From the NCBI GenBank assembly GCA_017510245.1, contig JAFWNQ010000024.1:1-64000 (forward strand): a stretch of 64,000 nt of DNA, written 5' to 3'. Origin of the DNA: Clostridia bacterium. GTDB lineage: Bacteria > Bacillota > Clostridia > TANB77 > CAG-508. The first letter of the stretch is position 1; each line of letters starts with the position of its first letter. Of this stretch, positions 17,367 to 26,030 are shown piece after piece. Both the position numbers and the translations under genes were made by a program. The notes beneath the pieces were generated by a model, which was not told the origin of the DNA, did not search any database, and saw only the letters and a list, made by a program, of their open reading frames with translations.

Positions 17367-17610
17367 TTTGGAAAAGGCACCTATTATTCCTAATAGTGTT
17401 ACTGATATATCATATACGTTTAAAGATTGTTCCAAATTAACAGGAGATCTTATTATTAATATGAATAATTTAGAAAAGTGGGCAAAGTCTTTGAATGGAG
17501 CAGCAACGGTAGAAGGATGTGACTTAAAAATATCAGGTTCTGCCTCAAGCACTATCTTAACAAAGATTTTAAATACAAAATCAGCTAATTCACACATATC
17601 TTTAAAATAG
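17345..17610 (+). pseudogene. 3' part of the frameshifted BspA-type repeat gene
   Basis: In the +1-shifted frame the code continues with one complete repeat (A-P-I-I-P-N-S-V-T-D-I) and the tail 'S-G-D/T-G-D-L-I-I-N-...-G-C-D-L-K-I-S-G-S-A-S-S', ending 'S-H-I-S-L-K', which is the same end as the protein ending at 20640. It has no start codon with a ribosome site of its own, so it is the cut-off C-terminus of the gene starting at 16056. Confidence 0.8.
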
Positions 17611-17649
17611 ATAATAAAAGATATGAGGTGAATAAATGAAGGAATAAAA

Positions 17650-18969
17650 ATGAAAAAAATCACAAAAAAGTTTATTGAGTATATTGGTATTTTTATTACA
17701 GTATTTTCATTGTTGTTAATGATTTTATTAGCAACAATGAAAATACCAAGAACTGCAATTGAAGATAATCTAAAAAAATCAACAGAGTATTTTAAAAACA
17801 AAGAAATGGTAGAAATGCAAGTAATAAGAAGAGAATATACATATTTACATTTATATTCAGAATCTGTATTATTAAATATAATTAATTATATAGATACAAG
17901 TAATGTGTTAGAGTCAGCGATGCTAGACAGATATTATGAGTCAGAAGCTGTAGATACAAATAAAGACTATATTAATGCAGTTGAGGAGAATATAGAACCA
18001 AATACACAATACTTGCGTTATTGGCATGGAAGTATGGCTATTTTGAGACCATGCCTAATTCTATTTTCTATACAGGAGATTTTTAATATAAATTATATAA
18101 TCATTAATATATTATTCTTAGTTCTTCTTATTATTCTATTAAGAAAAAGCAAAAAACTAGCTTTAATATATGTGATTTCAATGATTATGGTAGCATTCCC
18201 GATAGTAGGAATAAGTCTGCTATATTCTTGGACTTTCTACATAATGATGATAACTTCAATAATTGCAATTTTCATTGAGAGAAAAGGAAATGAAGATTTA
18301 TACAAATTGTTTTTTATTACAGGAATCATAACTTGTTTTTTAGATTTCTTAACAACAGAAATTATAACGTTATATGTTCCAATACTGTTTGTAATGCTTT
18401 TAAGAAAAGAAAGAACACAAGAATTTGATTTTAAAGATAGTTTTAAGTTTGTATTGAAAGCAACTATAATATGGGGAATTGCTTATGCTTCAATGTTTTT
18501 AGCAAAATGGATTTTAGCTTCTATTGTTCTTAGAACCAATGCACTCCAATATGTATCTGATAACTTAAAATTAAGAATTAATGGAACAGAAGGTGTTATT
18601 ACTTTAAAAGAAATGTATTCAAAAGTTATACCACTTAATTTTTGGACATTATATCCAATATGTAACATAAAAGGAATTAAAAGACAACTAAAGATATTAA
18701 GTATAATAGTTTTAACTATAACAATACTAATTGATTGGAAAAAAATAAGGAAAAGTAAGTATGCACTTTTACTAATTGTCATTGCAATAGTTCCATATAT
18801 AAGATACATTATTTTGGCTAATCATTCATACAAACATTTTTTCTTTACATATAGAGAACAAATTATAAGTATAATAGCGCTTGGGATGATTATATGCGAA
18901 TATTTTAATACAAAGTTGTGGTGCAAAAAAATATCAATTAATCATTTGAAAAAGAAAAAAGAAAAATAA
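17650..18969 (+). CDS. Polytopic membrane protein, possible GT-C type glycosyltransferase
   Basis: 439 residues with a first membrane helix at about 10-30 and about nine more after residue 130. Between them is an outward loop of about 100 residues containing 'Y-W-H-G-S-M-A-I-L-R-P'. The long first extracytoplasmic loop with acidic residues and the many later helices resemble lipid-linked-sugar GT-C transferases, but I see no definite family signature. AAGGA is six bases upstream. It stands between the two paralogous BspA-type genes, so it may glycosylate or assemble surface material with them (inference). Confidence 0.6.
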   Translation: MKKITKKFIEYIGIFITVFSLLLMILLATMKIPRTAIEDNLKKSTEYFKNKEMVEMQVIRREYTYLHLYSESVLLNIINYIDTSNVLESAMLDRYYESEAVDTNKDYINAVEENIEPNTQYLRYWHGSMAILRPCLILFSIQEIFNINYIIINILFLVLLIILLRKSKKLALIYVISMIMVAFPIVGISLLYSWTFYIMMITSIIAIFIERKGNEDLYKLFFITGIITCFLDFLTTEIITLYVPILFVMLLRKERTQEFDFKDSFKFVLKATIIWGIAYASMFLAKWILASIVLRTNALQYVSDNLKLRINGTEGVITLKEMYSKVIPLNFWTLYPICNIKGIKRQLKILSIIVLTITILIDWKKIRKSKYALLLIVIAIVPYIRYIILANHSYKHFFFTYREQIISIIALGMIICEYFNTKLWCKKISINHLKKKKEK

Positions 18970-19026
18970 AAAACTTTACTTGGCAATACAAGTGATATAA
19001 AAATAATTAAAATGGAGGAGAAACAA

Positions 19027-20640
19027 ATGAAAAACAAAATGAAAGAAAGAGGAATCACATTAATAGCTTTGGTAGTAACAATAATAGTATTACTAGTGTT
19101 TGCTGGTGTGACAATTAATCTCGCATTAGGAAATCGAGGATTAATATCTAGAACTCAAGAAGTAGCTTCTAAAAGCAAAGAAGAAACAATAAAAGAAGAG
19201 GTATCACTTGCATGGAACGGAGTTCAAGTAGATGGTATATCAAAAGGATGGGATATTAATCAAAAGGCTTCAAAACTAGGAGAAGAGATATCTGCAGAAA
19301 GAGTATATGCAGAGGGAAATAATGTAAAAGTTGTAAACTATAAAGGATATGATGTAATTATAAATACAACGAATGATGTATTAACATTAAGTGAAAGTAT
19401 CTCACCGGAACTTAAAGCGAAAATGGCAGAAGCAAAAGCAAATAGACAAGGATATGAAGCAATAGGAATAGGAACAGATGGTGAACTAGTTGATATGAGC
19501 TTATGGGTATATCATGCATATAATTCATCAATTTCTTTAAGTGGTTTTTCAATTGGAAGCTGGCCAGAAGATGTTTCATCTGGATATATAGGGGAATTTA
19601 TCAATGGGGAAATAATAGGAACTGTACCACAATATATTATTCCAGAAGGAGAAACAGAATTTTATACTGTAACAGATTTATCATATGCATTTAGAAGTTG
19701 TGATGGGTTAGTAAAAGCACCAATAATACCTAATACAGTAACAAGAATGAATTATACATTTTATTGTTGCAATAATTTAGAAATGGCTCCTGAAATCCCT
19801 AATAGTGTAACCGAATTAAGATATACATTTTCAGGGTGTAGAAAATTAATGACTGCTAAATTACCTAATAATATAACAGAATTATATAGTACATTTTCAG
19901 GATGTGAGAGTATGGAAACTGCTCCTACAATTCCTAATAGTGTAATAAGTCTAAATCATACTTTTGTTTCTTGTTATAATTTAACAACAGTTACAATACC
20001 TGATAGTGTTATAAGTTTAGAGGGCACATTTAATGGATGTAAAAAACTAACAACAGTCACGATTCCAAACAGTGTAACAAACTTAAGGTATACATTTTGT
20101 AACTGTGAAAGTATGATTGTAGCTCCTGAGATCCCTAATAGTGTAATAGATTTGGCTGGAGCATTTGCATATTGTTATAATTTAACAACAGTTACAATAC
20201 CCGATAGTGTAACAAATTTGGGGGGATACTATGATGGAACATTTTCCTATTGTACAAGTCTAGTAATAGCTCCAGAGATTCCAGAAGGAGTTACAGATAT
20301 GCAAAATGCATTTTCTTATTGTACGAGTTTGATTAATGCTCCCAATATTCCAAATAGTGTAACAAATATGTACAAAACATTTAATGGATGCAGTAGCTTA
20401 ACAACAGCACCAATAATACCATCAAATGTAACAAGTTTATATTCAACATTTTCACATTGTAATAGTTTATCAGGAGATCTAATAATTAATGCTAATAATA
20501 TATCAGATTATGGATATTGCTTATATAAAGCAGCTACAAATAGTGGCTGTGACTTAAAAATATCTGGTTCTGCATCGAGTAGTATAAAGAATGCTATTCT
20601 TAATACAAAATCATCCAATTCACACATTTCTCTAAAATAA
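19027..20640 (+). CDS. Pilin-like BspA-type repeat surface protein (intact paralogue)
   Basis: 537 residues from ATG 19027; GGAGGAG at 19014-19020 sets this start instead of the in-frame ATG at 19012, which overlaps the ribosome site. The leader is G-I-T-L-I-A-L-V-V-T-I-I-V-L-L. Residues up to about 145 are nearly the same, also at DNA level, as in the protein starting at 16056; then the two diverge. From about 215 about a dozen 22-24-residue repeats of the DUF285/BspA-like leucine-rich type run to the C-terminus, which ends 'S-H-I-S-L-K'. Predicted to be anchored by the N-terminal helix and displayed outside. BspA-type repeats are linked to adhesion in other gut and oral bacteria. Confidence 0.78.
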   Translation: MKNKMKERGITLIALVVTIIVLLVFAGVTINLALGNRGLISRTQEVASKSKEETIKEEVSLAWNGVQVDGISKGWDINQKASKLGEEISAERVYAEGNNVKVVNYKGYDVIINTTNDVLTLSESISPELKAKMAEAKANRQGYEAIGIGTDGELVDMSLWVYHAYNSSISLSGFSIGSWPEDVSSGYIGEFINGEIIGTVPQYIIPEGETEFYTVTDLSYAFRSCDGLVKAPIIPNTVTRMNYTFYCCNNLEMAPEIPNSVTELRYTFSGCRKLMTAKLPNNITELYSTFSGCESMETAPTIPNSVISLNHTFVSCYNLTTVTIPDSVISLEGTFNGCKKLTTVTIPNSVTNLRYTFCNCESMIVAPEIPNSVIDLAGAFAYCYNLTTVTIPDSVTNLGGYYDGTFSYCTSLVIAPEIPEGVTDMQNAFSYCTSLINAPNIPNSVTNMYKTFNGCSSLTTAPIIPSNVTSLYSTFSHCNSLSGDLIINANNISDYGYCLYKAATNSGCDLKISGSASSSIKNAILNTKSSNSHISLK

Positions 20641-20661
20641 TAATATAAAAGGAAAAGAAAT

Positions 20662-21981
20662 ATGCAGAAAGAGAATAAAAAACAAAAACATAATAAAACC
20701 AAAATAATGAAGATTGTAAAAACAATAGTATTTGTTGCTATACTTTTATTATTGGTTGTAATTGTATTTGTGCCTTCTAAAAATAAAAATAGTATTTCGG
20801 ATAAAGAAAAAACTCATTCGGTTAGCATTAACCAAGAACAGCAAACTGAAAAAAATTCGATTCCAAAAATGTTTTTTACAGGTAACATTAATGAAATGCA
20901 AGAAAAATCTGATAAAAGACAAATACAAGTTAAATATGAAAGTGATAATCTAAAATTTGAAAGCTATGCTATATTAAAGGTACAGGGGTCATATACACTT
21001 AAGTTTGATAAGAAAAATTACAATATTACTTTTTATGAAGATGAAGAGTGTAACAAAAAGAAAAAATATGATATGAAATGGGGAGAATATAGTAAATATA
21101 CTTTAAAGGCTAATTGGACTGATCCACTACATTCAAGAAATATTGTAACAGCACAAATAGCAAGTGAGATTAATAAAAAATATGGAATACTAGCAGACTC
21201 CATTAATTATGGACTAACTGATGGATTTCCAATTGAAATATATATAAATAATGATTTTTTAGGATTGTATACATTAAATATTCATAAAGACTACTTGTTC
21301 AATTTAGACGATAAAGATGAGAATAATATTGCTATATTTGCAAATACTCCTGAACCTCAGGCTTTTGAAATTCTTGAAACAGAAGAATGGAATAATTATG
21401 AGTTAGAATTTGGCAAAAATAATGAAGAAACATTAGAAAAATTTAATAGACTAATTGACTTTATTAAAAACAGTAGTGATGAACAATTTATAAATGATTT
21501 TGATAATTATTTTAATAAAGATTCTGTCCTAAACTATTATTGCTTAATGAATTTTGCGCATTTAATAGATAATGTTACTAGAAATATTTTTTTAGTAACA
21601 TATGATGGAAAAGTATGGTACATGATACCATATGATTTTGATCAGTCATGGGGAAATGAATTTAGAGATTATTCGATAATTACAGATTATGAAAATAGAC
21701 ACACTTCATATTATATTCAAATAAGTCCTTTATGGAATAGATTCAAAAAACTATTAAAAAAAGAAATTGATTTAAGATATAAGGAACTAAGAAAAGATAT
21801 TTTAACAAAAGAAAATGTTATTAATAAAATGAACAGTTTTTATAGCTTAATACCCAATAATACACTTGAAAAGGAACAAAAAAAATGGAACAACAAGCCG
21901 GATTATGAAAGAACATATATAAATGAATACCTAGACAATGAATTAATATATCTTGATAGAATATATGGTTTAAGCAAGTAA
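20662..21981 (+). CDS. CotH-family protein kinase-like protein, membrane-anchored
   Basis: 439 residues with one N-terminal membrane helix (about 14-34). The rest matches the CotH fold (spore-coat protein kinase family): 'I-L-K-V-Q-G-S', 'L-K-A-N-W-T-D-P-L-H-S-R-N' with the conserved Asn...Arg-Asn, 'F-P-I-E-I-Y-I-N-N-D-F-L-G-L-Y' and the metal-site motif Y-D-F-D-Q-S-W-G. CotH of Bacillus phosphorylates coat proteins. In this position, next to two repeat surface proteins, the substrate may be a surface protein (inference). AAAGGA precedes the start. It is the last gene of the cluster and ends at a bidirectional hairpin. Confidence 0.85.
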   Translation: MQKENKKQKHNKTKIMKIVKTIVFVAILLLLVVIVFVPSKNKNSISDKEKTHSVSINQEQQTEKNSIPKMFFTGNINEMQEKSDKRQIQVKYESDNLKFESYAILKVQGSYTLKFDKKNYNITFYEDEECNKKKKYDMKWGEYSKYTLKANWTDPLHSRNIVTAQIASEINKKYGILADSINYGLTDGFPIEIYINNDFLGLYTLNIHKDYLFNLDDKDENNIAIFANTPEPQAFEILETEEWNNYELEFGKNNEETLEKFNRLIDFIKNSSDEQFINDFDNYFNKDSVLNYYCLMNFAHLIDNVTRNIFLVTYDGKVWYMIPYDFDQSWGNEFRDYSIITDYENRHTSYYIQISPLWNRFKKLLKKEIDLRYKELRKDILTKENVINKMNSFYSLIPNNTLEKEQKKWNNKPDYERTYINEYLDNELIYLDRIYGLSK

Positions 21982-22004
21982 AGAATGTAATGAAATGGAA
22001 AAAA

Positions 22005-22055
22005 GATAAACAACGCCTGATTTGGAGAAAATATACCAATTGGGTGTTGTTTATC
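22005..22055. terminator. Bidirectional terminator between cotH-like gene and truB
   Basis: GATAAACAACGCC (22005-22017) pairs with GGTGTTGTTTATC (22043-22055), with further pairing inside (ATTTGG/CCAAT). A-rich on one side and T-rich on the other, it serves both convergent genes. Confidence 0.75.
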
Positions 22056-22063
22056 TCTATAAA

Positions 22064-22900
22064 TTATATAAGTATAAATCTTTTAAAATAATTATTTTTT
22101 GAAATTCCAATTCCAATATAACTATTATTATGATATAAATTTATGAATCCAGTATAGTCATGAAATTCATTAGGAATAGGGATATGCATCCCATTTTCTA
22201 ATTCTTGATAATCTTCAATATTAATTTTAGGAATATCAGTAAAAATATTTTCTAACTCAATAAATTTATTAGAATCTTCAATAGAAAAACTGCCAACTCT
22301 AGTTCTTCTTAATGATTTCATATATCCGCAAGTACCGAGTTTGATAGCAATATCTTCACATAGAGTTCTAATATAAGTCCCTTTTGAACAAGTTACTTTA
22401 AATGTGATTTCATTTTCAGCTGTGTTACAGCTTATTAATTCAATCGAATGAATAAATACTGTTCTTGGATTCCTTTCAATTGTTTTACCTTTACGTGCAA
22501 GCTCATAAAGCTTTTTACCATTTACTTTAATTGCAGAATACATAGGAGGAATTTGAGTACTTTTGCCAAGAAAAAAATTGAGAGTATTTATTATTAATTG
22601 ATTATCATTTTCATAAATATTGTTATTAACAGACTTAGTATCAATAATATTTCCTTCAGAATCAGCGGTGTCAGTTTTAAACCCTAGTTTTAATGTTGAT
22701 ATATATTCTTTATCATGTTCCATTAAATAATTAGAAAGCTTTGTTGCACTTCCAATTAAAACTGGAAGTACACCAGTAGCTAGAGGATCTAAAGTTCCAA
22801 TATGACCAACTTTTTTAGTATTATATTTTTTACGAACATCTCTTATTATATCAAAAGATGTTTTATTAATAGGTTTATCTACAATTAATATACCATCCAT
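22064..22900 (-). CDS. truB: tRNA pseudouridine synthase B
   Basis: 278 residues. It makes pseudouridine 55 in the T-loop of tRNAs. 'V-D-K-P-I-N-K-T-S-F-D' opens the protein and the catalytic Asp sits in G-H-I-G-T-L-D-P-L-A-T-G (about 35-46). 'P-P-M-Y-S-A-I-K-V-N-G-K-K-L-Y-E-L-A-R-K-G' and 'C-S-K-G-T-Y-I-R-T-L' are further TruB motifs. A short PUA-like tail ends the protein. Unusually, it stands alone on the minus strand, away from rbfA, infB and ribF. The probable 6S RNA gene lies directly upstream on the same strand. Confidence 0.95.
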   Translation of the reverse strand: MDGILIVDKPINKTSFDIIRDVRKKYNTKKVGHIGTLDPLATGVLPVLIGSATKLSNYLMEHDKEYISTLKLGFKTDTADSEGNIIDTKSVNNNIYENDNQLIINTLNFFLGKSTQIPPMYSAIKVNGKKLYELARKGKTIERNPRTVFIHSIELISCNTAENEITFKVTCSKGTYIRTLCEDIAIKLGTCGYMKSLRRTRVGSFSIEDSNKFIELENIFTDIPKINIEDYQELENGMHIPIPNEFHDYTGFINLYHNNSYIGIGISKNNYFKRFILI

Positions 22901-22922
22901 AAAACGCCCCTTAAATGAACAT

Positions 22923-23117
22923 AAAAAATCCCGCCTTGACCGTACAATTGCATATTTTAAGAGCCTGTTTTCACAGGTGGGTGTCGTGTTGAATGCTTAT
23001 GGGTTTCTTATTTTATAACAAGCATACACGCCACATCCAAAGCCGGACTCCCTTTAATCTTAGTGTTGGATCTAAAATTACAATATTCACGTATCAGGCA
23101 GGATTATTTAATTTGTT
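22923..23117 (-). ncRNA. ssrS: Probable 6S RNA
   Basis: On the minus strand, a TTGATT (23147-23152), 17 bp, TATTCT (23124-23129) promoter drives a transcript of about 190 nt. Its ends pair (AATCCTGCCT with AGGCGGGATT) and finish in TTTTTT. The inside forms one long interrupted hairpin: GTG.CGTGT pairs with ACACG.CAC and ATGCTT with AAGCAT. The 3' part 'CGACACCCACCTGTG' resembles the conserved 3' side of 6S RNA, which binds the SigA-RNA polymerase holoenzyme. There is no coding frame. A covariance-model search would decide it. Confidence 0.65.
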
Positions 23118-23209
23118 GACTATAGAATATCATATAAATGAAAAAAAATCAATAAAAATACTTTAAAATATAAATTTAATATGTTACAATTATTTTAGTA
23201 TTAGCAAGT

Positions 23210-23271
23210 GTGCAATTAGGGACGCCCCTTTTCTGCACATTTGTGCAGAAAAGGGGCGTCCCTAATTGCAC
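23210..23271. repeat. GGGACG-type palindrome 2, perfect 29-bp arms
   Basis: Arms 23210-23238 and 23243-23271 are perfect inverted copies around a 4-base centre; each holds GTGCAATTAGGGACGCCCC. It ends five bases before the AAGGAGAG of the next gene, so transcription from upstream would place a very stable hairpin in front of that ribosome site. Confidence 0.95.
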
Positions 23272-23289
23272 AAAAGAAGGAGAGAGTTG

Positions 23290-24336
23290 ATGAAATTTAT
23301 TAAACAATCAACAGTTATTATTAATGGAAAGAAACCTCATAATATAAGAAGAAAGCTTTTTTTTGCTATTATTTTGACTACAATTGTAGCGATACTTCTT
23401 AGATATACTATAATGATTAAAATTTCTAATGATAAATTTGCAAAACAAGCTAGTGATTTTTATAGGCTAAATGCTCAAACAGTATTTAGTATTGATAAGA
23501 TTTATATGTATAGCAGTGCAAATGCAATTGAAAATAAAGAGACAAGACCTATTTGGAACTTAAATTTATATCAATATACTGATATTGCTATATATATTAA
23601 TAATAGATCAGAAGATAAACTAACCTATGAGAATTCTATTAAATCATTATATATAGATAATATAAAATTTACTGACGTAAAAAATGGCCAACAATCTGTG
23701 TATTTTAAAAACATAAATGATTTCGGTAAAAGCATTTTCACTAAGAGAATTGAAGAAAGCTCTACGCCGGCAGTTCAAGAGACTTTACAAGAACAAGCTT
23801 CTGAAGGATCAAGCGAAGAAACTGAAAACAACACTGAAGGGCAAGATGAGAATGAAGAGGAAGATGATGAAGAAAACACACAAGAACAAGTCCAAGAAGA
23901 GGATATTGTTACTCAACGCAAACAAATAATAGAGAATTTACAGAAAGAAAAAATTACAGATAAATTAGAGTTTTCAATCCTTAATGATGGTGATGTTGAT
24001 TATTCTAAGCCACAATTATATACAGATTGCTCTAATCCTATAACACTTGAGTATGTAAATAACAATATTAAAGAAAACCAGATAATATCAGATATAACTA
24101 ATGATATTATCTATGATGGTAATATTTTAAGAAGAAGTGGGGTTATACTTAGTGATATAGCTTGTACTATGTCATTTAATATTACTTTAACAAACTACTA
24201 CAATCAAAAATTTGTTGCAAATGTATACATAGATATACCTCTTGAAGATACCACAACAGGAGACAATATATACAAAGGAAAATTTGTAAAGGTGTTAGAA
24301 AACACAAACTTAATTAAATTCTTTAGAATGGAATAA
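23290..24336 (+). CDS. Membrane-anchored protein of unknown function upstream of prmC
   Basis: 348 residues from ATG 23290, chosen because AAGGAGAG ends six bases upstream (the frame extends 5' into the palindrome). One membrane helix lies at about 20-42, then an outward domain with 'T-R-P-I-W-N-L-N-L-Y-Q-Y-T-D-I-A-I-Y-I-N'. A very acidic low-complexity stretch (about 155-205) and a second beta-rich domain follow. I know no family name for it. It overlaps closely with prmC (two bases apart), so the two are co-transcribed. Confidence 0.6.
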   Translation: MKFIKQSTVIINGKKPHNIRRKLFFAIILTTIVAILLRYTIMIKISNDKFAKQASDFYRLNAQTVFSIDKIYMYSSANAIENKETRPIWNLNLYQYTDIAIYINNRSEDKLTYENSIKSLYIDNIKFTDVKNGQQSVYFKNINDFGKSIFTKRIEESSTPAVQETLQEQASEGSSEETENNTEGQDENEEEDDEENTQEQVQEEDIVTQRKQIIENLQKEKITDKLEFSILNDGDVDYSKPQLYTDCSNPITLEYVNNNIKENQIISDITNDIIYDGNILRRSGVILSDIACTMSFNITLTNYYNQKFVANVYIDIPLEDTTTGDNIYKGKFVKVLENTNLIKFFRME

Positions 24337-24338
24337 TT

Positions 24339-25172
24339 ATGAATGTTAATAAAGCAATGCAAATTGCATTAAAAAAAGTTAATGATAATGTGACTTTTCG
24401 AACAATTGATGCAAAAGTATTGATTTGCTATGTATTAGGCATTTCAATATCAGAATTTGCTCTTAGTAGAAGATATCTTAATTTGACAGAAGAGCAGGAA
24501 GAAGAGTACTTTGAGTATATTAATCAGATAAATAATGGAAAACCATTACAATATATAACTCATGAAAGTTTTTTTATGAATACTAAGCTTTATGTTGATG
24601 AAAACGTTTTAATTCCACAACCTGATACTGAAATATTGGTTGAGAAGGCAATAGATATTATAAATAATAAGAATAAGAAAAACATCAAAGTATTAGATTT
24701 ATGTACAGGAAGTGGTGCTATTGCCATTTCATTAAAGCAAGAATTAAAAGACAGAGTAGAAGTATTTGCTTCTGATATTAGTGAAGCTGCTCTTGATGTG
24801 GCAAAAAGAAACGTAAGCAATATACTCGGTGAAAAGGATAGTATAAAATTCATAAAATCTAACATGTTTGAAAGAATTAACGAAAAATTTGACATAATAG
24901 TATCGAATCCACCATATATCGAATCTGAAGAAATTGAAAATCTACCAATAGATGTACAGAGTGAGCCTCATATAGCATTAGATGGAGGTAAAGACGGACT
25001 GAAATTTTATAGAATTATTAAAGAGAGCATATCTGAACACTTACTACCTGAAGGATATTTACTTATGGAAATCGGGTATAACCAAAAAGATAAAATGCTT
25101 AAGTTGTTTCCTGGTTCAGAATGCATAAAAGATTATTCAGATAATGATAGACTAATAGTATATAAAAAATAA
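24339..25172 (+). CDS. prmC: Peptide chain release factor N5-glutamine methyltransferase
   Basis: 277 residues. It methylates the Gln of the GGQ motif in RF1 and RF2. The N-terminal helical substrate-binding domain (1-85) ends in 'G-K-P-L-Q-Y-I-T'. Motif I is L-D-L-C-T-G-S-G-A-I-A-I, and the catalytic N-P-P-Y is at about 190. Only weak Shine-Dalgarno sequence precedes ATG 24339, two bases after the previous stop, which points to translational coupling. prfA, its usual neighbour, is not in the window. Confidence 0.95.
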   Translation: MNVNKAMQIALKKVNDNVTFRTIDAKVLICYVLGISISEFALSRRYLNLTEEQEEEYFEYINQINNGKPLQYITHESFFMNTKLYVDENVLIPQPDTEILVEKAIDIINNKNKKNIKVLDLCTGSGAIAISLKQELKDRVEVFASDISEAALDVAKRNVSNILGEKDSIKFIKSNMFERINEKFDIIVSNPPYIESEEIENLPIDVQSEPHIALDGGKDGLKFYRIIKESISEHLLPEGYLLMEIGYNQKDKMLKLFPGSECIKDYSDNDRLIVYKK

Positions 25173-25192
25173 TAAAGGAATGAGTAAATAAT

Positions 25193-26029
25193 ATGGCATC
25201 ATTTTCTTCACAAGTAAAAAAAGAATTAAGTGAAATTAACAACCTTTCTAATAAAGAATTAGTAAAAGCAGAATTAATGGGATATATAACTACGAATTCT
25301 TCAAAGAAGTTTTCGACTAGTAGTCAATACAATATAAATAGATATAGTAAGTTATTGAACAACATAGGAGAAAACGATTTTTCTATATCTATAAAAGGAA
25401 ATAATTATGAAATAAAAACAAAGAATAACATTGAGATTTCTCAAGAAATTAAGAATGACGAGCAAAAAAAAGCACTAATTAGAGGTGCTTTTTTAGGAGC
25501 TGGAACAATCACAAATCCAGAAAGTGTTTATCATTTAGAAATTGCATTTGAAAAAGAAGAATATGCTAATTTAATAAAAAATATTTTAGAAGAAATGGAG
25601 ATTTCATCTAAAATTATAAAGAGAGACAATAAGAATTTATTATATATAGAAGATGGTGATAATATTTCTAAATTTTTAGCTTTTATTGGTGCAAATAAAA
25701 GTGTGTTGAAATTTGAAGATACAAGAGTAATGAAAGATGTAAGAAATAATATTAACAGATTAGTTAATTGTGAAACAGCTAATTTAAATAAAACAATAAA
25801 TTCTGCTGTGAAGCAAATAGATAAAATAAAACTAATAAAATCAAAAAAGAGATTTAAGGAATTGTCAGAAAAAGAACAGCAATTAGCAGAACTAAGACTT
25901 AAGAATCCTCATGCATCTCTTGTTTCATTGGGAAGCATGTTAACTCCACCATTAAGTAAGTCTGGAGTTAACCATAGAATGAATAGTATAATGAAATTTG
26001 CAGATAAACTAACCAGGGGAGATGAATAA
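25193..26029 (+). CDS. whiA: DNA-binding regulator WhiA
   Basis: 278 residues. The N-terminus 'F-S-S-Q-V-K-K-E-L-S' is the usual WhiA opening, followed by a LAGLIDADG-like domain ('L-I-R-G-A-F-L-G-A-G-T-I') without nuclease residues. The C-terminal helix-turn-helix reads 'R-L-K-N-P-H-A-S-L-V-S-L-G'. WhiA affects sporulation in actinomycetes and cell division or chromosome segregation in Bacillus. The usual rapZ (yvcJ) and yvcK partners are missing here; instead it sits between prmC and hemW. Confidence 0.95.
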   Translation: MASFSSQVKKELSEINNLSNKELVKAELMGYITTNSSKKFSTSSQYNINRYSKLLNNIGENDFSISIKGNNYEIKTKNNIEISQEIKNDEQKKALIRGAFLGAGTITNPESVYHLEIAFEKEEYANLIKNILEEMEISSKIIKRDNKNLLYIEDGDNISKFLAFIGANKSVLKFEDTRVMKDVRNNINRLVNCETANLNKTINSAVKQIDKIKLIKSKKRFKELSEKEQQLAELRLKNPHASLVSLGSMLTPPLSKSGVNHRMNSIMKFADKLTRGDE

Positions 26030-26030
26030 T

